Shown: one piece after another, positions 15,927 to 25,251 of the stretch
Numbering within the stretch: position 1 is the stretch's first letter
How the letters are laid out: each line of letters starts with the position of its first letter
DNA from: Sphingomonas kyeonggiensis
GTDB taxonomy: Bacteria; Pseudomonadota; Alphaproteobacteria; Sphingomonadales; Sphingomonadaceae
Assembly: GCF_014196745.1 (NCBI RefSeq)
Contig: NZ_JACIEH010000005.1
Span: forward strand, 186,001-250,000
Direction of reading: 5' to 3'
DNA length: 64,000 nucleotides
Notes under the pieces: model-generated
What the model was told of the DNA's origin: nothing
Databases searched by the model: none
What the model saw: the letters and a program-made list of their open reading frames with translations, nothing else
Translations under genes and position numbers: made by a program

Positions 15927-16940
15927 TCAGGCCGGGACGAGCGCCAGCAGCTCGTCCCGCTTGGCGATCAGTTCCGCGAAATCCACCTCGGGTTCGTCGG
16001 CACCCGTCGTCGCCATGGCGCGATCGAGGCGCTCGATGCACTCGGGCGTCGCATCGGGCAGCAGCCCGATGATCTCGATCATCTCGTCCATCCGCGCCCA
16101 GCAATCGAGCACAACGTCACAGCCGGCGGCCAATGCCTGGGTCGCCTTCTCGCCCGGCGTGCCGGAAAGCGCCTTCATGTCGATGTCGTCGGTCATCAGC
16201 AGCCCATCGAAGCCGATACGGCCGCGGATGATCTCCCGGATCACGGTCGGCGAGAGCGTGGCGGGGCGCTCTGCGTCCCAGGCCTCGAACACGACATGGC
16301 AGGTCATGCCCATCGGCGCACCCTTGAGCGCATGGAACGGCGCGATGTCCTGCTCCAGCGCCACGGCATCCACCTTGACGCGCGGCAGCTCGAGATGGCT
16401 GTCGACCAGCGCCCGGCCATGGCCCGGCATGTGCTTGACCACGCCGACCACCCCGCCCCGGCGCAGGCCCTCGACACAGGCCTGGCCGAGCGCCGCGACG
16501 CGCATCGGCTCGCTGCCGAACGCGCGGTCGCCGATCGCCTTGGTCACTTCCGGCGTCACGACGTCGAGCAGCGGCGCGCAATCGACGGTGACGCCGACCT
16601 CGGCCAGCATCATCCCGAGCGCATGATAGTTCGCCCGCGCCGCCTCGATCGCCGAGATCGGGGCGACGTCATAGAGCCGGCCGAACACGTCGCCCGCCGG
16701 GAAAGCCGGCCATTCTGGCGGGACCATGCGGCTGACACGGCCGCCTTCCTGGTCGATCAGGATCGGCAGGTCGGCGCGGCCGCTGAGTTCGCGCAGCTCC
16801 TCGGTGAGCGCGCGCATCTGGTCGCGGCTCTCGCAATTGCGCTTGAAGAAGATGTAGCCGAGCGGATCGGCATCACGGAAGAAATCGCGTTCCTCGGCCG
16901 TGAGGGCCAGGCCGGATACGCCGAAGATTACAGGCTTCAT
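15927..16940 (-). CDS. nagZ: Beta-N-acetylhexosaminidase NagZ
   Basis: 337-residue GH3 glycosidase that removes GlcNAc from muropeptides in cytoplasmic peptidoglycan recycling. Family motifs are visible: VDCAPLLDV, the His/Asp-containing KHMPGHGRALVDSHLELP, and the nucleophile Asp in LLMTDDIDMKALSG. No signal peptide, as expected. It is downstream of argS and the SPOR protein and upstream of scpA in the conserved sphingomonad order, here separated from scpA by the di-haem cytochrome gene. Its product can influence ampC-type beta-lactamase induction in other bacteria. Confidence 0.96.
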   Translation of the reverse strand: MKPVIFGVSGLALTAEERDFFRDADPLGYIFFKRNCESRDQMRALTEELRELSGRADLPILIDQEGGRVSRMVPPEWPAFPAGDVFGRLYDVAPISAIEAARANYHALGMMLAEVGVTVDCAPLLDVVTPEVTKAIGDRAFGSEPMRVAALGQACVEGLRRGGVVGVVKHMPGHGRALVDSHLELPRVKVDAVALEQDIAPFHALKGAPMGMTCHVVFEAWDAERPATLSPTVIREIIRGRIGFDGLLMTDDIDMKALSGTPGEKATQALAAGCDVVLDCWARMDEMIEIIGLLPDATPECIERLDRAMATTGADEPEVDFAELIAKRDELLALVPA

Positions 16941-17019
16941 GCCGCCGTCTTAGCGAAGCGGCGCGCGCGGGATAAGTCCCTTGCGACGATCGGCCATGCC
17001 CGTCCGGCATGGCCGGGCG

Positions 17020-17745
17020 TCAGTTCGCCACGTAGCAACTCTCGCCGGCCACCTTGAGCTTGCCGCACAGTTCCTTCGCCTGACCGTTCGAGCCGGCGTT
17101 CACGCGCAGGCGGAACAGCGCCTTGCCGTCCTTCTCGCCGCGCTCGACCGACTTGCCGAGCGGCGCGAGGTAGGAGAAGCGCCTGGACAGGCGCGCCCAG
17201 GCGGTATTGGCCCCGGCTTCGTCCGGGAACGCGCCGAGCTGGATCAGCGCGCCCGAACCGCTCGCCTGCGGGGCGATCACCGGCACGTGCCGGGGCTGGG
17301 CGTCCGCCTTGCTGGCGCTCGACGGGATCGCGACCTTGGCGTTCCTCTCTCCGGACAGCGAAGGTGCCTTCTCGGCGACCTTCCTGCCCTCGACCGGGGC
17401 CTCGGGCAGCGCGCTGACGTCGATGCTCGAATTGCCGCTATTGCCCTGGCTGGTGGCGAAGACGGTGTCGCCCTCGCCGTCCACCTTCATGCCGCCCGGT
17501 TCGTCGGGCTTGACCTTGTAGTCGCCCGCGGGCGCAGCGATCAGCTCACCATTGCCGACCAGGCTCTTCTGCTTCTGGTACCAGAAATAGCCGAATGCCC
17601 CCGCGCCGAGCACGGCGAGGAGCAGGAGGACCAGCAACAGGATACGGCTGAGCGACGGACCTTCGCGATAGTCGTCTTCCACCGTCTCGAGCCAGGGAAG
17701 GCGGTCATCGTCGCCGAATCCGGCCTCCCCCCCACGCATGCTCAT
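17020..17745 (-). CDS. SPOR domain-containing membrane protein
   Basis: 241 residues. A cytoplasmic N-terminus, one transmembrane helix (about 33-53, LSRILLLVLLLLAVLGAGAFGYFW), a periplasmic linker, and a C-terminal SPOR domain (about 160-241, starting GALIQLGAFPDEAGANTAW). SPOR domains bind glycan strands stripped of stem peptides at the septum, so this is probably a division-site protein. It starts 3 bp after argS and precedes nagZ, forming one unit. Confidence 0.9.
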   Translation of the reverse strand: MSMRGGEAGFGDDDRLPWLETVEDDYREGPSLSRILLLVLLLLAVLGAGAFGYFWYQKQKSLVGNGELIAAPAGDYKVKPDEPGGMKVDGEGDTVFATSQGNSGNSSIDVSALPEAPVEGRKVAEKAPSLSGERNAKVAIPSSASKADAQPRHVPVIAPQASGSGALIQLGAFPDEAGANTAWARLSRRFSYLAPLGKSVERGEKDGKALFRLRVNAGSNGQAKELCGKLKVAGESCYVAN

Positions 17746-17748
17746 TCC

Positions 17749-19470
17749 TTACATCTCCTGGACGGCCTCGACGCCCATGATGCGGAGGCCATTACGAACA
17801 ATCTGCCCGATCGAACGCGCCAGATAAAGCCGCGCGCACGTCAGGCCCGGCTGATCCGGCAGCAGGAAGCGACGGCTGGGATCTTCCTTGCCGAGGTTCC
17901 ACAGGGAATGGAGTTCCGCCGCCAAGTCATAGAGATAGAAGGCAATTCGGTGCGGCTCACGTGCCGATGCGGCGGCTTCGACGATGCGCGGGAACTGTGC
18001 GGCGGCCTTAACCAGCCCGAGCTCCTGTGTATCAAGCAGAGACAGGTCCACATCGGCACAGTCGATCCCGGCCTCCGCCGTGCGACGGCCGAGCGACGCC
18101 ACGCGGGCATGCGCATACTGCACGTAGAACACCGGATTGTCCTTCGACGCCTCGACCACCTTGGCGAAATCGAAGTCCATCTGGGCATCGGCCTTGCGGG
18201 TCAGCATGGTGAAGCGGACCACGTCCTTGCCCACTTCGTTGACCACATCGGCCAGCGTGACGAAGTTGCCGGCGCGCTTCGACATCTTCACCGGCTCACC
18301 GTCGCGCAGCAGCCGGACCATCTGGACCAGCTTGACGTCGAACTTGGTCTCGCCGCCGGTCAGCGCCTGCACCGCGGCGACGATGCGCTTGACGGTGCCG
18401 GCATGGTCGGCGCCCCAGATGTCGATCAGCGCATCGGCCGACTGCGCCTTCTGGAAGTGATAGGCGAGATCGGCACCGAAATAGGTCCAGGCGCCGTTCG
18501 ACTTCTTGATCGGGCGATCCTGATCGTCGCCGAACTGCGTCGAGCGGAACAGCGGCAGCTCGACCGGCTCCCAATCCTCGGGCGTCTCGCCCTTGGGGGC
18601 TTCCAGCACGCCGTCATAGACAAAGCCGCGCTCACGCAGCCAGGCCTCGGCCTGTTCGGGCTTACCGGCGGCCTGCAGTTCGGCCTCGGACGAGAACAGG
18701 TCGTGATGGATGCCGAGCAGCGCCAGGTCGGCGCGGATCATGTCCATCATCGCGGCGACGGCGGTCTTGCGGAACAGGACCAGCCATTCGCTCTCCGGCG
18801 CGGAAACGTACTTGTCGCCGAACTCGGCGGCCAGCTTCGCGCCGACCGGTTTCAGATACTCGCCGGGATACAGGCCCTCGGGAATCTCGATCGTCTCGCC
18901 CAGCGCCTCACGGTAGCGCAGGTGCGCCGAGCGGGCGAGGACGTCGACCTGGCCGCCCGCGTCGTTGACGTAATATTCGCGGATCACCTTGTGCCCCGCG
19001 AACTCGAGCAGGGCGGCGAGCGCATCGCCCACCACCGCGCCGCGGCAATGGCCCATGTGCATCGGGCCGGTCGGATTGGCCGAGACATATTCGACATTCA
19101 CCGTCGTGCCAGCGCCTACAGTCGAGCGGCCATAATCGTCGCCGGCATCGAGGATCGTCGTCAGCTCGCCGCGCCAGGTGGCGTCGGTCAGCGTCAGATT
19201 GATGAAGCCCGGGCCGGCGATCGAGACCGAAGCGACCTCGTCCAGCTTCTCCAGCTCGGCGCCGATCTTCTCGGCGAGCGCGCGCGGATTGGTGCCAGCC
19301 GGCTTGGCGAGGACCATCGCGGCGTTGGTAGCAAGGTCGCCATGCGACGTATCCCGCGGCGGCTCCACCGTGATCGCACGTCGCTCCAGCCCCGCAGGCA
19401 GATCGCCGGCGAGGACGAGCGCATCCAGGGCAAGGTTGAGATGCGCGGCGAAGCGTACGTAGAGCGTCAT
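17749..19470 (-). CDS. argS: Arginine-tRNA ligase
   Basis: 573-residue class I aminoacyl-tRNA synthetase charging tRNA-Arg. The HIGH-like motif is in SANPTGPMHMGHCRGAVVGD and the KMSKS-like motif in VKMSKRAGNF. The N-terminal Add1 tRNA-binding domain and the C-terminal DALR anticodon domain are present, so the length is normal. The minus-strand run argS-SPOR-nagZ continues toward scpA. Confidence 0.97.
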   Translation of the reverse strand: MTLYVRFAAHLNLALDALVLAGDLPAGLERRAITVEPPRDTSHGDLATNAAMVLAKPAGTNPRALAEKIGAELEKLDEVASVSIAGPGFINLTLTDATWRGELTTILDAGDDYGRSTVGAGTTVNVEYVSANPTGPMHMGHCRGAVVGDALAALLEFAGHKVIREYYVNDAGGQVDVLARSAHLRYREALGETIEIPEGLYPGEYLKPVGAKLAAEFGDKYVSAPESEWLVLFRKTAVAAMMDMIRADLALLGIHHDLFSSEAELQAAGKPEQAEAWLRERGFVYDGVLEAPKGETPEDWEPVELPLFRSTQFGDDQDRPIKKSNGAWTYFGADLAYHFQKAQSADALIDIWGADHAGTVKRIVAAVQALTGGETKFDVKLVQMVRLLRDGEPVKMSKRAGNFVTLADVVNEVGKDVVRFTMLTRKADAQMDFDFAKVVEASKDNPVFYVQYAHARVASLGRRTAEAGIDCADVDLSLLDTQELGLVKAAAQFPRIVEAAASAREPHRIAFYLYDLAAELHSLWNLGKEDPSRRFLLPDQPGLTCARLYLARSIGQIVRNGLRIMGVEAVQEM

Positions 19471-19646
19471 TCACGGTTCCAATAGTGACGGAAGCGCGGG
19501 CCTTAGCGGATGCGAAGGCGCGACGCCACCGCCGCTACATGGGATGTGGGAAGGAAGTTTGCACGCAGGCATGTTGACGGACCTTCCTCCAGGCCGCCAA
19601 ATGGATCGAGGCGGCGGCTCCCGTCACCGGAAATGGTTGGAAGAAC

Positions 19647-20300
19647 GTGGCGGCAACAGCCCCGAGCAGGAAGCGGCGGACACAGGCGGAGCGCACTGCG
19701 GAAACGCGGGAAGCGCTGCTCGATGCCACGATCCGGCTGCTCTATCGCAACGGCTATAGCGGCACCTCGACCGAAGCGATCGCCGAGGAAGCCGGCGTTA
19801 GCCGCGGGGCGCTGCACCATCATTTCGGCACGCGCGCGCAGTTGATGGCCGACGTCATCGGCACGGTCTATGACCGCGAACGGCTCGCCTATGAAGAGAT
19901 CGCGACGGAGACCGGGCGCGGCACGCATCTTTCCGACTGGCCGGAAATGCTGTGGGAAGTGCTGAGCCGCCCCTCCGGCCTGGCGGTGCTCGAAATCCTC
20001 CAGGCATCGCGCAGCGACACCGAGCTGGCTACGCTGGTCACGCCGATGCAGGTCAGGGTCGAGCAGATGTCGCTCGAAGCGATCAAGCAGCAGTTCGGCA
20101 GCGGCGACGACGCCGGCCTGCTCGCGGGCATCCGCCTGTTCGTCTGGGCGGCGCGCGGCCTGTCCATCGCGCAGGTGCTGGCACCCGATCCCGAGGAGAT
20201 GCGCCGCTCGATCGATTTCCTCAAGCTGCTGATCGACGGCGCGATCCGTGCCGGCGCGATCGATTCCCGGGGACGGCCGCCCCTTCCTTCGGGCAACTGA
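19647..20300 (+). CDS. TetR/AcrR family transcriptional regulator
   Basis: 217 residues. The TetR_N domain covers about 15-62 (REALLDATIRLLYRNGYSG, then EEAGVSRGALHHHFGTRAQL). GTG start at 19647 with GGAAG upstream. The C-terminal domain does not identify a ligand. It is divergent from argS and abuts a convergent small gene. An AcrR-like palindrome at 21989-22014 may be one of its sites, but this link is speculative. Confidence 0.88.
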   Translation: MAATAPSRKRRTQAERTAETREALLDATIRLLYRNGYSGTSTEAIAEEAGVSRGALHHHFGTRAQLMADVIGTVYDRERLAYEEIATETGRGTHLSDWPEMLWEVLSRPSGLAVLEILQASRSDTELATLVTPMQVRVEQMSLEAIKQQFGSGDDAGLLAGIRLFVWAARGLSIAQVLAPDPEEMRRSIDFLKLLIDGAIRAGAIDSRGRPPLPSGN

Positions 20301-20729
20301 TCAGGGGACGGGCTGCCCTTCCCTGCAGACCGCGGCAATGGTGCCGAAATCCGGCGAGCCATCATCGGTCGCGAGCATCTTGAGATGCCCGAGCCAGACG
20401 AAGCGCCGGAATACCGGATCGCGAGCGGTCCGCTTCTCGCCGCAGGCGATCTGCGGCGCATCGCGGCGGGTGACGACGTCCCGGAGTTCGGCGCGGGGAT
20501 CGCCGATCGAGGCGAGGATCGCGGTTTCCACGGCCGAATGCTGCGGCGGTACCGAGGCAGAGGGCTCGGGCACTGGCGCCGGGGCGGACGATGCGGCCGA
20601 TGCAGCGGGGCGGATGATGACAGTGCCGGCCTCCGGAACCTGGGGCGCACTTCGCGGCCAGACGATCAGCGCCGCAATCGCGGCCGCGGCGACGCCAAAC
20701 ATCAATAGAACTATACGACGTACCGGCAT
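20301..20729 (-). CDS. Hypothetical membrane-anchored protein
   Basis: 142 residues, not recognised. An N-terminal signal anchor (about 5-24), an Ala/Pro/Ser-rich spacer (30-65), then a ~75-residue soluble domain with two cysteines (C96, C135) that could form a disulfide. Start chosen at ATG 20729 with GGAGAGGGGC immediately upstream. Downstream of the secreted hydrolase gene on the same strand (72 bp gap), so possibly in the same unit. Its stop codon abuts the end of the convergent TetR gene. Confidence 0.7.
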   Translation of the reverse strand: MPVRRIVLLMFGVAAAAIAALIVWPRSAPQVPEAGTVIIRPAASAASSAPAPVPEPSASVPPQHSAVETAILASIGDPRAELRDVVTRRDAPQIACGEKRTARDPVFRRFVWLGHLKMLATDDGSPDFGTIAAVCREGQPVP

Positions 20730-20801
20730 GCCCCTCTCCTGCACCGACCGACCCGAAAAATCGGTCGCGCGCCGCCCGGACAGCGGCGCGCGACCAGTTG
20801 C

Positions 20802-21773
20802 TCACGGGATATTGGAGACCCGGCCCTGCCAGGCGGTCGCGGTGAAAAACTCGCCGGTGCCGTTCTTGAATGCGGCCCCCGCGGTCGCATCGCCCTTGAG
20901 CTGCCAGGCCAGCCAGGCAGTCGGAAAGCCCAGATAGCCGTACACGCCGTTGGCGCAGGCCTTGAGGAAACCGAGCAGGCCGCATCCCGGCGTTCCGGTG
21001 ACGTCGTTGTGATTGGCGCCCTTCAGCAGCCCCTTGGCCTTCAGCATCCCCGCAGGCGTGGCGTTGTAATAGGCAGTCTGCGAATTGAGCTGGGTGCCGC
21101 CGCTCTGGGTATCCGGTGCGATCAGGCTGTCCGCGGTGCCGCTGACATAGAAGATCGAGCCGGAACCACCGGTCAGCGTGGGCGTGAGCAGGCAATTGTC
21201 CGCCGGGTTGCACCAATTCTGGTTCGGCAGCTCGAACGTCACCGTGGTCTTGATCACGCCGCCCGAATGGAACATCGCATTGGCGGCGCCGGACGCCCCC
21301 TGCGAATGCCCCGCCGCGCCGACATGCGCGAAATCGATGCGTTGATAGAAGGGGCTGGCCGGATTGATGTCCTGCGCCTGCATATAGGCAAGCGAATCCA
21401 GCGCGGTGTTGCCATAGCCCGTCTGCTGGTCCCGCGTCGCCACGACGACGAAGCCCCAGCTGGCGAGATGCTTGAGCCAGATGGTGTAATTATCCGGCGT
21501 GGAGGCGGTGCCGTTCGCCCAGACCACCAGCGGCAGGCGCGTGGTCGAGGAGGCGATGTTGGCCGGATAGAAGACGTCGCACTGATTGCCCTTGGAATCA
21601 CAGGCGGCAGTGGACCGCGTCGTAGTCGTCGCGAACGGACCATTGGCATAATATTGCGTCTCGACCGGTCCGGTCGGGGCATTGGGAACGGACTGGGCGG
21701 CTGCCGGCTGGGCGACGGCCAATGCGGTGGCGGAAACCAGCGTGGTGCATATCGCTCGGGATAGTCTCTTCAT
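20802..21773 (-). CDS. Secreted alpha/beta hydrolase, cutinase/PET-hydrolase-like
   Basis: 323 residues. Sec signal peptide to about residue 26 (AVAQPAAAQS). Alpha/beta-hydrolase fold with nucleophile S157 in GHSQG, likely acid D215 in GTADSL and likely base H255 in GANHND. Six cysteines (58/65, 188/194, 264/273) are spaced to form three short disulfides. The fold class includes lipases, cutinases and polyester hydrolases of the dienelactone-hydrolase/PETase type, so an exported esterase acting on a hydrophobic or polymeric ester is plausible; the real substrate is unknown. AAGGAGAGGCAG precedes the ATG. The 276-bp upstream region contains an AT-rich operator-like palindrome. Confidence 0.83.
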   Translation of the reverse strand: MKRLSRAICTTLVSATALAVAQPAAAQSVPNAPTGPVETQYYANGPFATTTTRSTAACDSKGNQCDVFYPANIASSTTRLPLVVWANGTASTPDNYTIWLKHLASWGFVVVATRDQQTGYGNTALDSLAYMQAQDINPASPFYQRIDFAHVGAAGHSQGASGAANAMFHSGGVIKTTVTFELPNQNWCNPADNCLLTPTLTGGSGSIFYVSGTADSLIAPDTQSGGTQLNSQTAYYNATPAGMLKAKGLLKGANHNDVTGTPGCGLLGFLKACANGVYGYLGFPTAWLAWQLKGDATAGAAFKNGTGEFFTATAWQGRVSNIP

Positions 21774-21988
21774 CTGCCTCTCCTTGCGCTCTTGTCGTTT
21801 TTCTCCCTCGAACCGTGTCGACGACGCTCCATCGGATCGCATGGCGCGGACCGAAGCGGTTCGGCCGGCGGAGTGGCGAAGGGGAAGCCAGGCCTGTCTT
21901 GATGCGCGCCGGCCGCACCTGGGCAATCGACGCGTGCACTCCTCCCCCATCCCCGGTCTCCGCCGGTGCCTGCAGCCTATGCCTGCCA

Positions 21989-22014
21989 TAACTTACAATC
22001 AAGATTGTATGTAA
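21989..22014. promoter_or_regulatory. AcrR/TetR-type palindrome in an AT-rich promoter patch
   Basis: Minus-strand reading TTACATACAATCTTGATTG followed by TAAGTTA; 10 of 13 base pairs around the centre are complementary, including a perfect TACAATC/GATTGTA core. It resembles the TACATACA-type operators of RND-efflux repressors. It lies about 220 bp upstream of the secreted hydrolase and just past the end of the acyltransferase gene. Confidence 0.5.
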
Positions 22015-22049
22015 ATAACAGACAAGCCGCCAACCGACCCGGCGAAATG

Positions 22050-23168
22050 CTATTCCGCCGCGACGGGGCGAGGCTTGGCCGGGTTGATGCCGTTGAGCAG
22101 CATCGCCGCGAAAGCGGAGCGCTGGACGAACTCGCGATGCACCAGATAGGACAGCCAGCCCGACAGCCCGACCACCAGCGCATAGGCGAGGTAGGGATCG
22201 AGCCGCAGCGGATCGATCATCAGATCGAGCAGCAGGATGATCGGGAAGTGCACCATGTAGATGGTGAAGGAGGCATCGGCGATCCGACGGAACAGCGGCG
22301 GCGTCTCGCGCATCGCCAGTGCCGAGCGCAGGATCAGCACGGTCACCGCGGGCGGGCAAAGGCAGGCGGTGACGATGTTGAGGAGGCTCGACGGCCGGTC
22401 GTAGAGCCCTGCTCCTCCCCCTGGCAGCAACCGCGACGCCAGGCATATGCCGAAGACGAGCGCCAGTACCGTGAAGGCAGGGCCGGTGCGCTCGATCACG
22501 CGATGGAACAGCACCGGCGACCCGGCGAGCAGCACGCCGAACGCATAGAGGGGCGCATAGGCCACCACCTGGTGCGCCGCCCATATCGGTTCGGCGAGCG
22601 GTCCCGCCTCCGCGGCTATCTGGCCGAGCAGGAGCACCCCGGCCGTGGCCGTCGCCCCCATGGCGAGGAGGATCAGGGTCACCGAAGGCCGATGCACTTC
22701 CATCCATCGATCGATTCCGGCGAAGAGCCCGTGCATCTGGTCCATGCGATAGAGCCAGAAGGTGAGCGGCGCGAAGGCAAGCAGATCGACCAGGAACCAG
22801 AAATGCCACCAGCCGAATTCCGGCAGGCCGGGCAGCGCGACGCCCAGTCGGTGCCAGCAGGAAAGCGCGCTCATCAGCGGTGCGAGGACGCACAGGCCGA
22901 AGAGCATCGGTACGCCGATCTGGAAGCTGCGCCGGGCCAGCCAGGCCTCCGGCCCGCGCTTGCGCAGCGCCAGCAGGCTGAGCAGGCCAGCCACCGCGAA
23001 GAAAGTCCCCATGCGGAAATTGGAGGATGTCTTCTCGATGAGGACGAAGAGCGGCCGATCGACGTTCTGCACCGTGGTGGCGTGCAGGAAGATCCCCGCC
23101 AGCATCAGCAGCGCGCGCCAGTTATCCAGCCCAGCTATCCGCTCGCGGTGCAATCCCGTCCCCCACAT
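22050..23168 (-). CDS. Acyltransferase family membrane protein (acyltransferase 3-like)
   Basis: About 372 residues with some ten membrane helices. The N-terminus ERIAGLDNWRALLMLAGIFLHA matches the acyltransferase-3/OpgC-type signature with its conserved His, and the C-terminal ASFTIYMVHFPII fits the same family. Such proteins O-acylate cell-surface glycans or lipids. The start is uncertain: ATG 23168 is used; a GTG 18 bp upstream is in frame, and neither has a clear ribosome binding site. The SGNH hydrolase gene lies 112 bp upstream on the same strand, a pairing often seen in glycan acylation systems. Confidence 0.8.
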   Translation of the reverse strand: MWGTGLHRERIAGLDNWRALLMLAGIFLHATTVQNVDRPLFVLIEKTSSNFRMGTFFAVAGLLSLLALRKRGPEAWLARRSFQIGVPMLFGLCVLAPLMSALSCWHRLGVALPGLPEFGWWHFWFLVDLLAFAPLTFWLYRMDQMHGLFAGIDRWMEVHRPSVTLILLAMGATATAGVLLLGQIAAEAGPLAEPIWAAHQVVAYAPLYAFGVLLAGSPVLFHRVIERTGPAFTVLALVFGICLASRLLPGGGAGLYDRPSSLLNIVTACLCPPAVTVLILRSALAMRETPPLFRRIADASFTIYMVHFPIILLLDLMIDPLRLDPYLAYALVVGLSGWLSYLVHREFVQRSAFAAMLLNGINPAKPRPVAAE

Positions 23169-23280
23169 GACCACTAGTGCAGCCACTGGAGAGGAATTTA
23201 GGATATATTACTTAATCGCCCGTTCCTTGTTTGAGCGAAACGAACTCAATTTCAGCGTAACCTTATTTTCCCCGAAGAGG

Positions 23281-24015
23281 TCAAGTACGGCCCTGCAATG
23301 CCTCGGGATGGCAGCGCTGCAGCACGTTCTTCGGCATTTCCTCGTCCAGCGCCTCGTGCACGGCGACTTTCCAGCGACGATAGCCTTCATCGTTCAGATG
23401 CAGGCCGTCCTCCGTATAGAAGGGCCCCGGCCGCCCCTGCTCGAGCAGCGACGGCACGATATCGATATAGCTTATGTCGGGACGCTTATCGGCGATCGCC
23501 CTGGCGACGGCGTTGTACCGCTCCTGCTGCGCCAGACGATCCCAGCGGGTCGGGCTGGGCTTGAGCGAGATGATGAAGACCGGCGTGTTGCCGAACAACC
23601 GCGACTTGATCGCCAGGAACTCGCGCAGGTCGGCAACCGCCTGATCGACCGTATGCCCGAAGGCGATGTCGTTCTCCCCGGCATAATAGACGATCGCCTG
23701 GGGCGGTTTCTTGGCCTGGTCATGCGCGATGTGGAGGTTGATCTCCTGCATGGTCGCGCCGCCAATGCCGCGATTCTGGGCGATCCAGGGGCGCAGGTCC
23801 GCCTCGAGCGAGGACCAGCGGCTCATCGTCGAGCTGCCGACGAACCAGAGCACGCAGGCGCCCTCCCGCTCCGACGCACCGGGCAGAGGCTGGCGCGCCA
23901 TGACCCATTGCCAGCCGCCGAAGATCGTCGTGAACACCGTGAGCGCGAGCGCACACTTGCCCAGGGTGGCAAGTGCGATCTTCAGGGCAGTCGGCAATCG
24001 TGGAGACGGCGGCAC
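23281..24015 (-). CDS. SGNH/GDSL-type hydrolase with N-terminal anchor
   Basis: 244 residues. A membrane anchor or signal peptide at about 12-38, then an SGNH esterase domain: block I FVGSSTMSRW (nucleophile Ser), block II RGIGGATMQE (Gly), block III YYAGENDI (Asn), block V DGLHLNDEGY (Asp/His dyad). The four blocks are complete, so an active periplasmic or surface esterase/acetyltransferase is likely. Upstream of the acyltransferase gene on the same strand, so the two may add and remove acyl groups on the same surface polymer. Confidence 0.85.
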   Translation of the reverse strand: MPPSPRLPTALKIALATLGKCALALTVFTTIFGGWQWVMARQPLPGASEREGACVLWFVGSSTMSRWSSLEADLRPWIAQNRGIGGATMQEINLHIAHDQAKKPPQAIVYYAGENDIAFGHTVDQAVADLREFLAIKSRLFGNTPVFIISLKPSPTRWDRLAQQERYNAVARAIADKRPDISYIDIVPSLLEQGRPGPFYTEDGLHLNDEGYRRWKVAVHEALDEEMPKNVLQRCHPEALQGRT

Positions 24016-24088
24016 TTTCAGTCCTCAACCCGCGATCCGCGCAGCATAGCGCCCGAAGGTTAAGGGTGGGTTGGCGGGTGCGAGCGGC

Positions 24089-25246
24089 TCAGGTCCGCAC
24101 GAGATCCTGGAGCGGCCTGGCCAGCGGCACCTCCGGGAAGAGCTTGCGCGCCGCGGTCTGCGGCATCAGCCCGAAATGCGCCGACAGGGTGGAGCCGATC
24201 ACCGTATCCAGGCCCAGCGTGGGCTTGAGATCGCGATTCTCGTAGAGCGCGGCATCGGCCAGGCCCGGCCAGTCGGCGAGCACCCTGCCCCCGTTGACCG
24301 CGCCCCCCATCAGCATCGCGACCGAGCCGGTGCCGTGATCGGTCCCCTGCGTGCCGTTCACCTTCACGGTGCGGCCGAACTCGGTGGCGACCAGCACCAC
24401 CGTGTCGTTCCACAGCGGCCCCAGCCCCTTCTGCAGCGCGCCGACCATCTGGTCGAGGCCGTTGAGCTGCCCGGCGAGGCGCCCCTTCTGCCCGGCATGC
24501 GTGTCCCAGCCACCGGTCTCGATCATCGCGATGCGCGAGCCATTCTCGGCCGCCAGCATCTTGGCGGCGAGATCGCCGGTGGCAGCGGCATTCCTGCCAT
24601 TGTCCGAGGCGAGATCGCTGGTGAGCATCCGGGTGGCGGTCGCCTGCTCCCAGATGCCGTGGAGCTGGGTGTCGCCCTGATACATCTGGCTGACGCGCAT
24701 CATCAGGTCGTCCGAGGCATCGGGCAGCCCCGAAGGCGCATAGCTTGCCACCTCCACCGCCCCGCGCAGCGCCATCGGCACGGTCGCGGCGAGTGCGATC
24801 GCCTTGTCGTCGGCGGGCAGCAAGGTGAGCAGCCGGTTCAGCCAGCCATCCTTGAGCTGATAGGCCGAGGTACCCCCCGTCTCGAGCACATTCTGTCCGT
24901 CGAAATGCGAGCGGTCGCGATAGGGCGAGGCGACGGCATGGAGGAACAGCGCCTGCTTCGAACCATAGAGGCCGAGGATGTTCTTCATCGCCGGATGCAG
25001 CGCGAACATGTCGTTGAGCTTCGGCGCGGCAGCGAAGTCCTCGGCCAATGCCCCGCGCTGGCCGGCATAAGCGGGGTCGCCCACCGGCGCGACGGTGTGC
25101 AGGCCGTCGGCCGCGCCGCGCTGGATGATGAAGACGAAGCGGCGGTTGGTCGCGGCCCGGGCAAAGGCCATGCGCGCGCCAAAGCTGGTAGCGAGCATGG
25201 CCGAGGCGCCCAGCGCGACGAAATTGCGACGGGAAAGAGCGGTCAT
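24089..25246 (-). CDS. DUF1501 protein with Tat signal
   Basis: 385 residues. The N-terminus LSRRNFVALGASAMLATSF is a twin-arginine signal peptide, so it is exported folded by the TatABC system. The body is DUF1501, a relative of the alkaline phosphatase/sulfatase superfamily with segments such as FVFIIQRGAADGLHTV, METGGWDTHAGQKGRLAGQ-like and TEFGRTVKVNGTQGTDHG containing candidate metal ligands. The function is not established. It starts 5 bp after the DUF1800 gene; the pair is widely conserved as neighbours. Confidence 0.9.
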   Translation of the reverse strand: MTALSRRNFVALGASAMLATSFGARMAFARAATNRRFVFIIQRGAADGLHTVAPVGDPAYAGQRGALAEDFAAAPKLNDMFALHPAMKNILGLYGSKQALFLHAVASPYRDRSHFDGQNVLETGGTSAYQLKDGWLNRLLTLLPADDKAIALAATVPMALRGAVEVASYAPSGLPDASDDLMMRVSQMYQGDTQLHGIWEQATATRMLTSDLASDNGRNAAATGDLAAKMLAAENGSRIAMIETGGWDTHAGQKGRLAGQLNGLDQMVGALQKGLGPLWNDTVVLVATEFGRTVKVNGTQGTDHGTGSVAMLMGGAVNGGRVLADWPGLADAALYENRDLKPTLGLDTVIGSTLSAHFGLMPQTAARKLFPEVPLARPLQDLVRT

Positions 25247-25251
25247 CGGGC

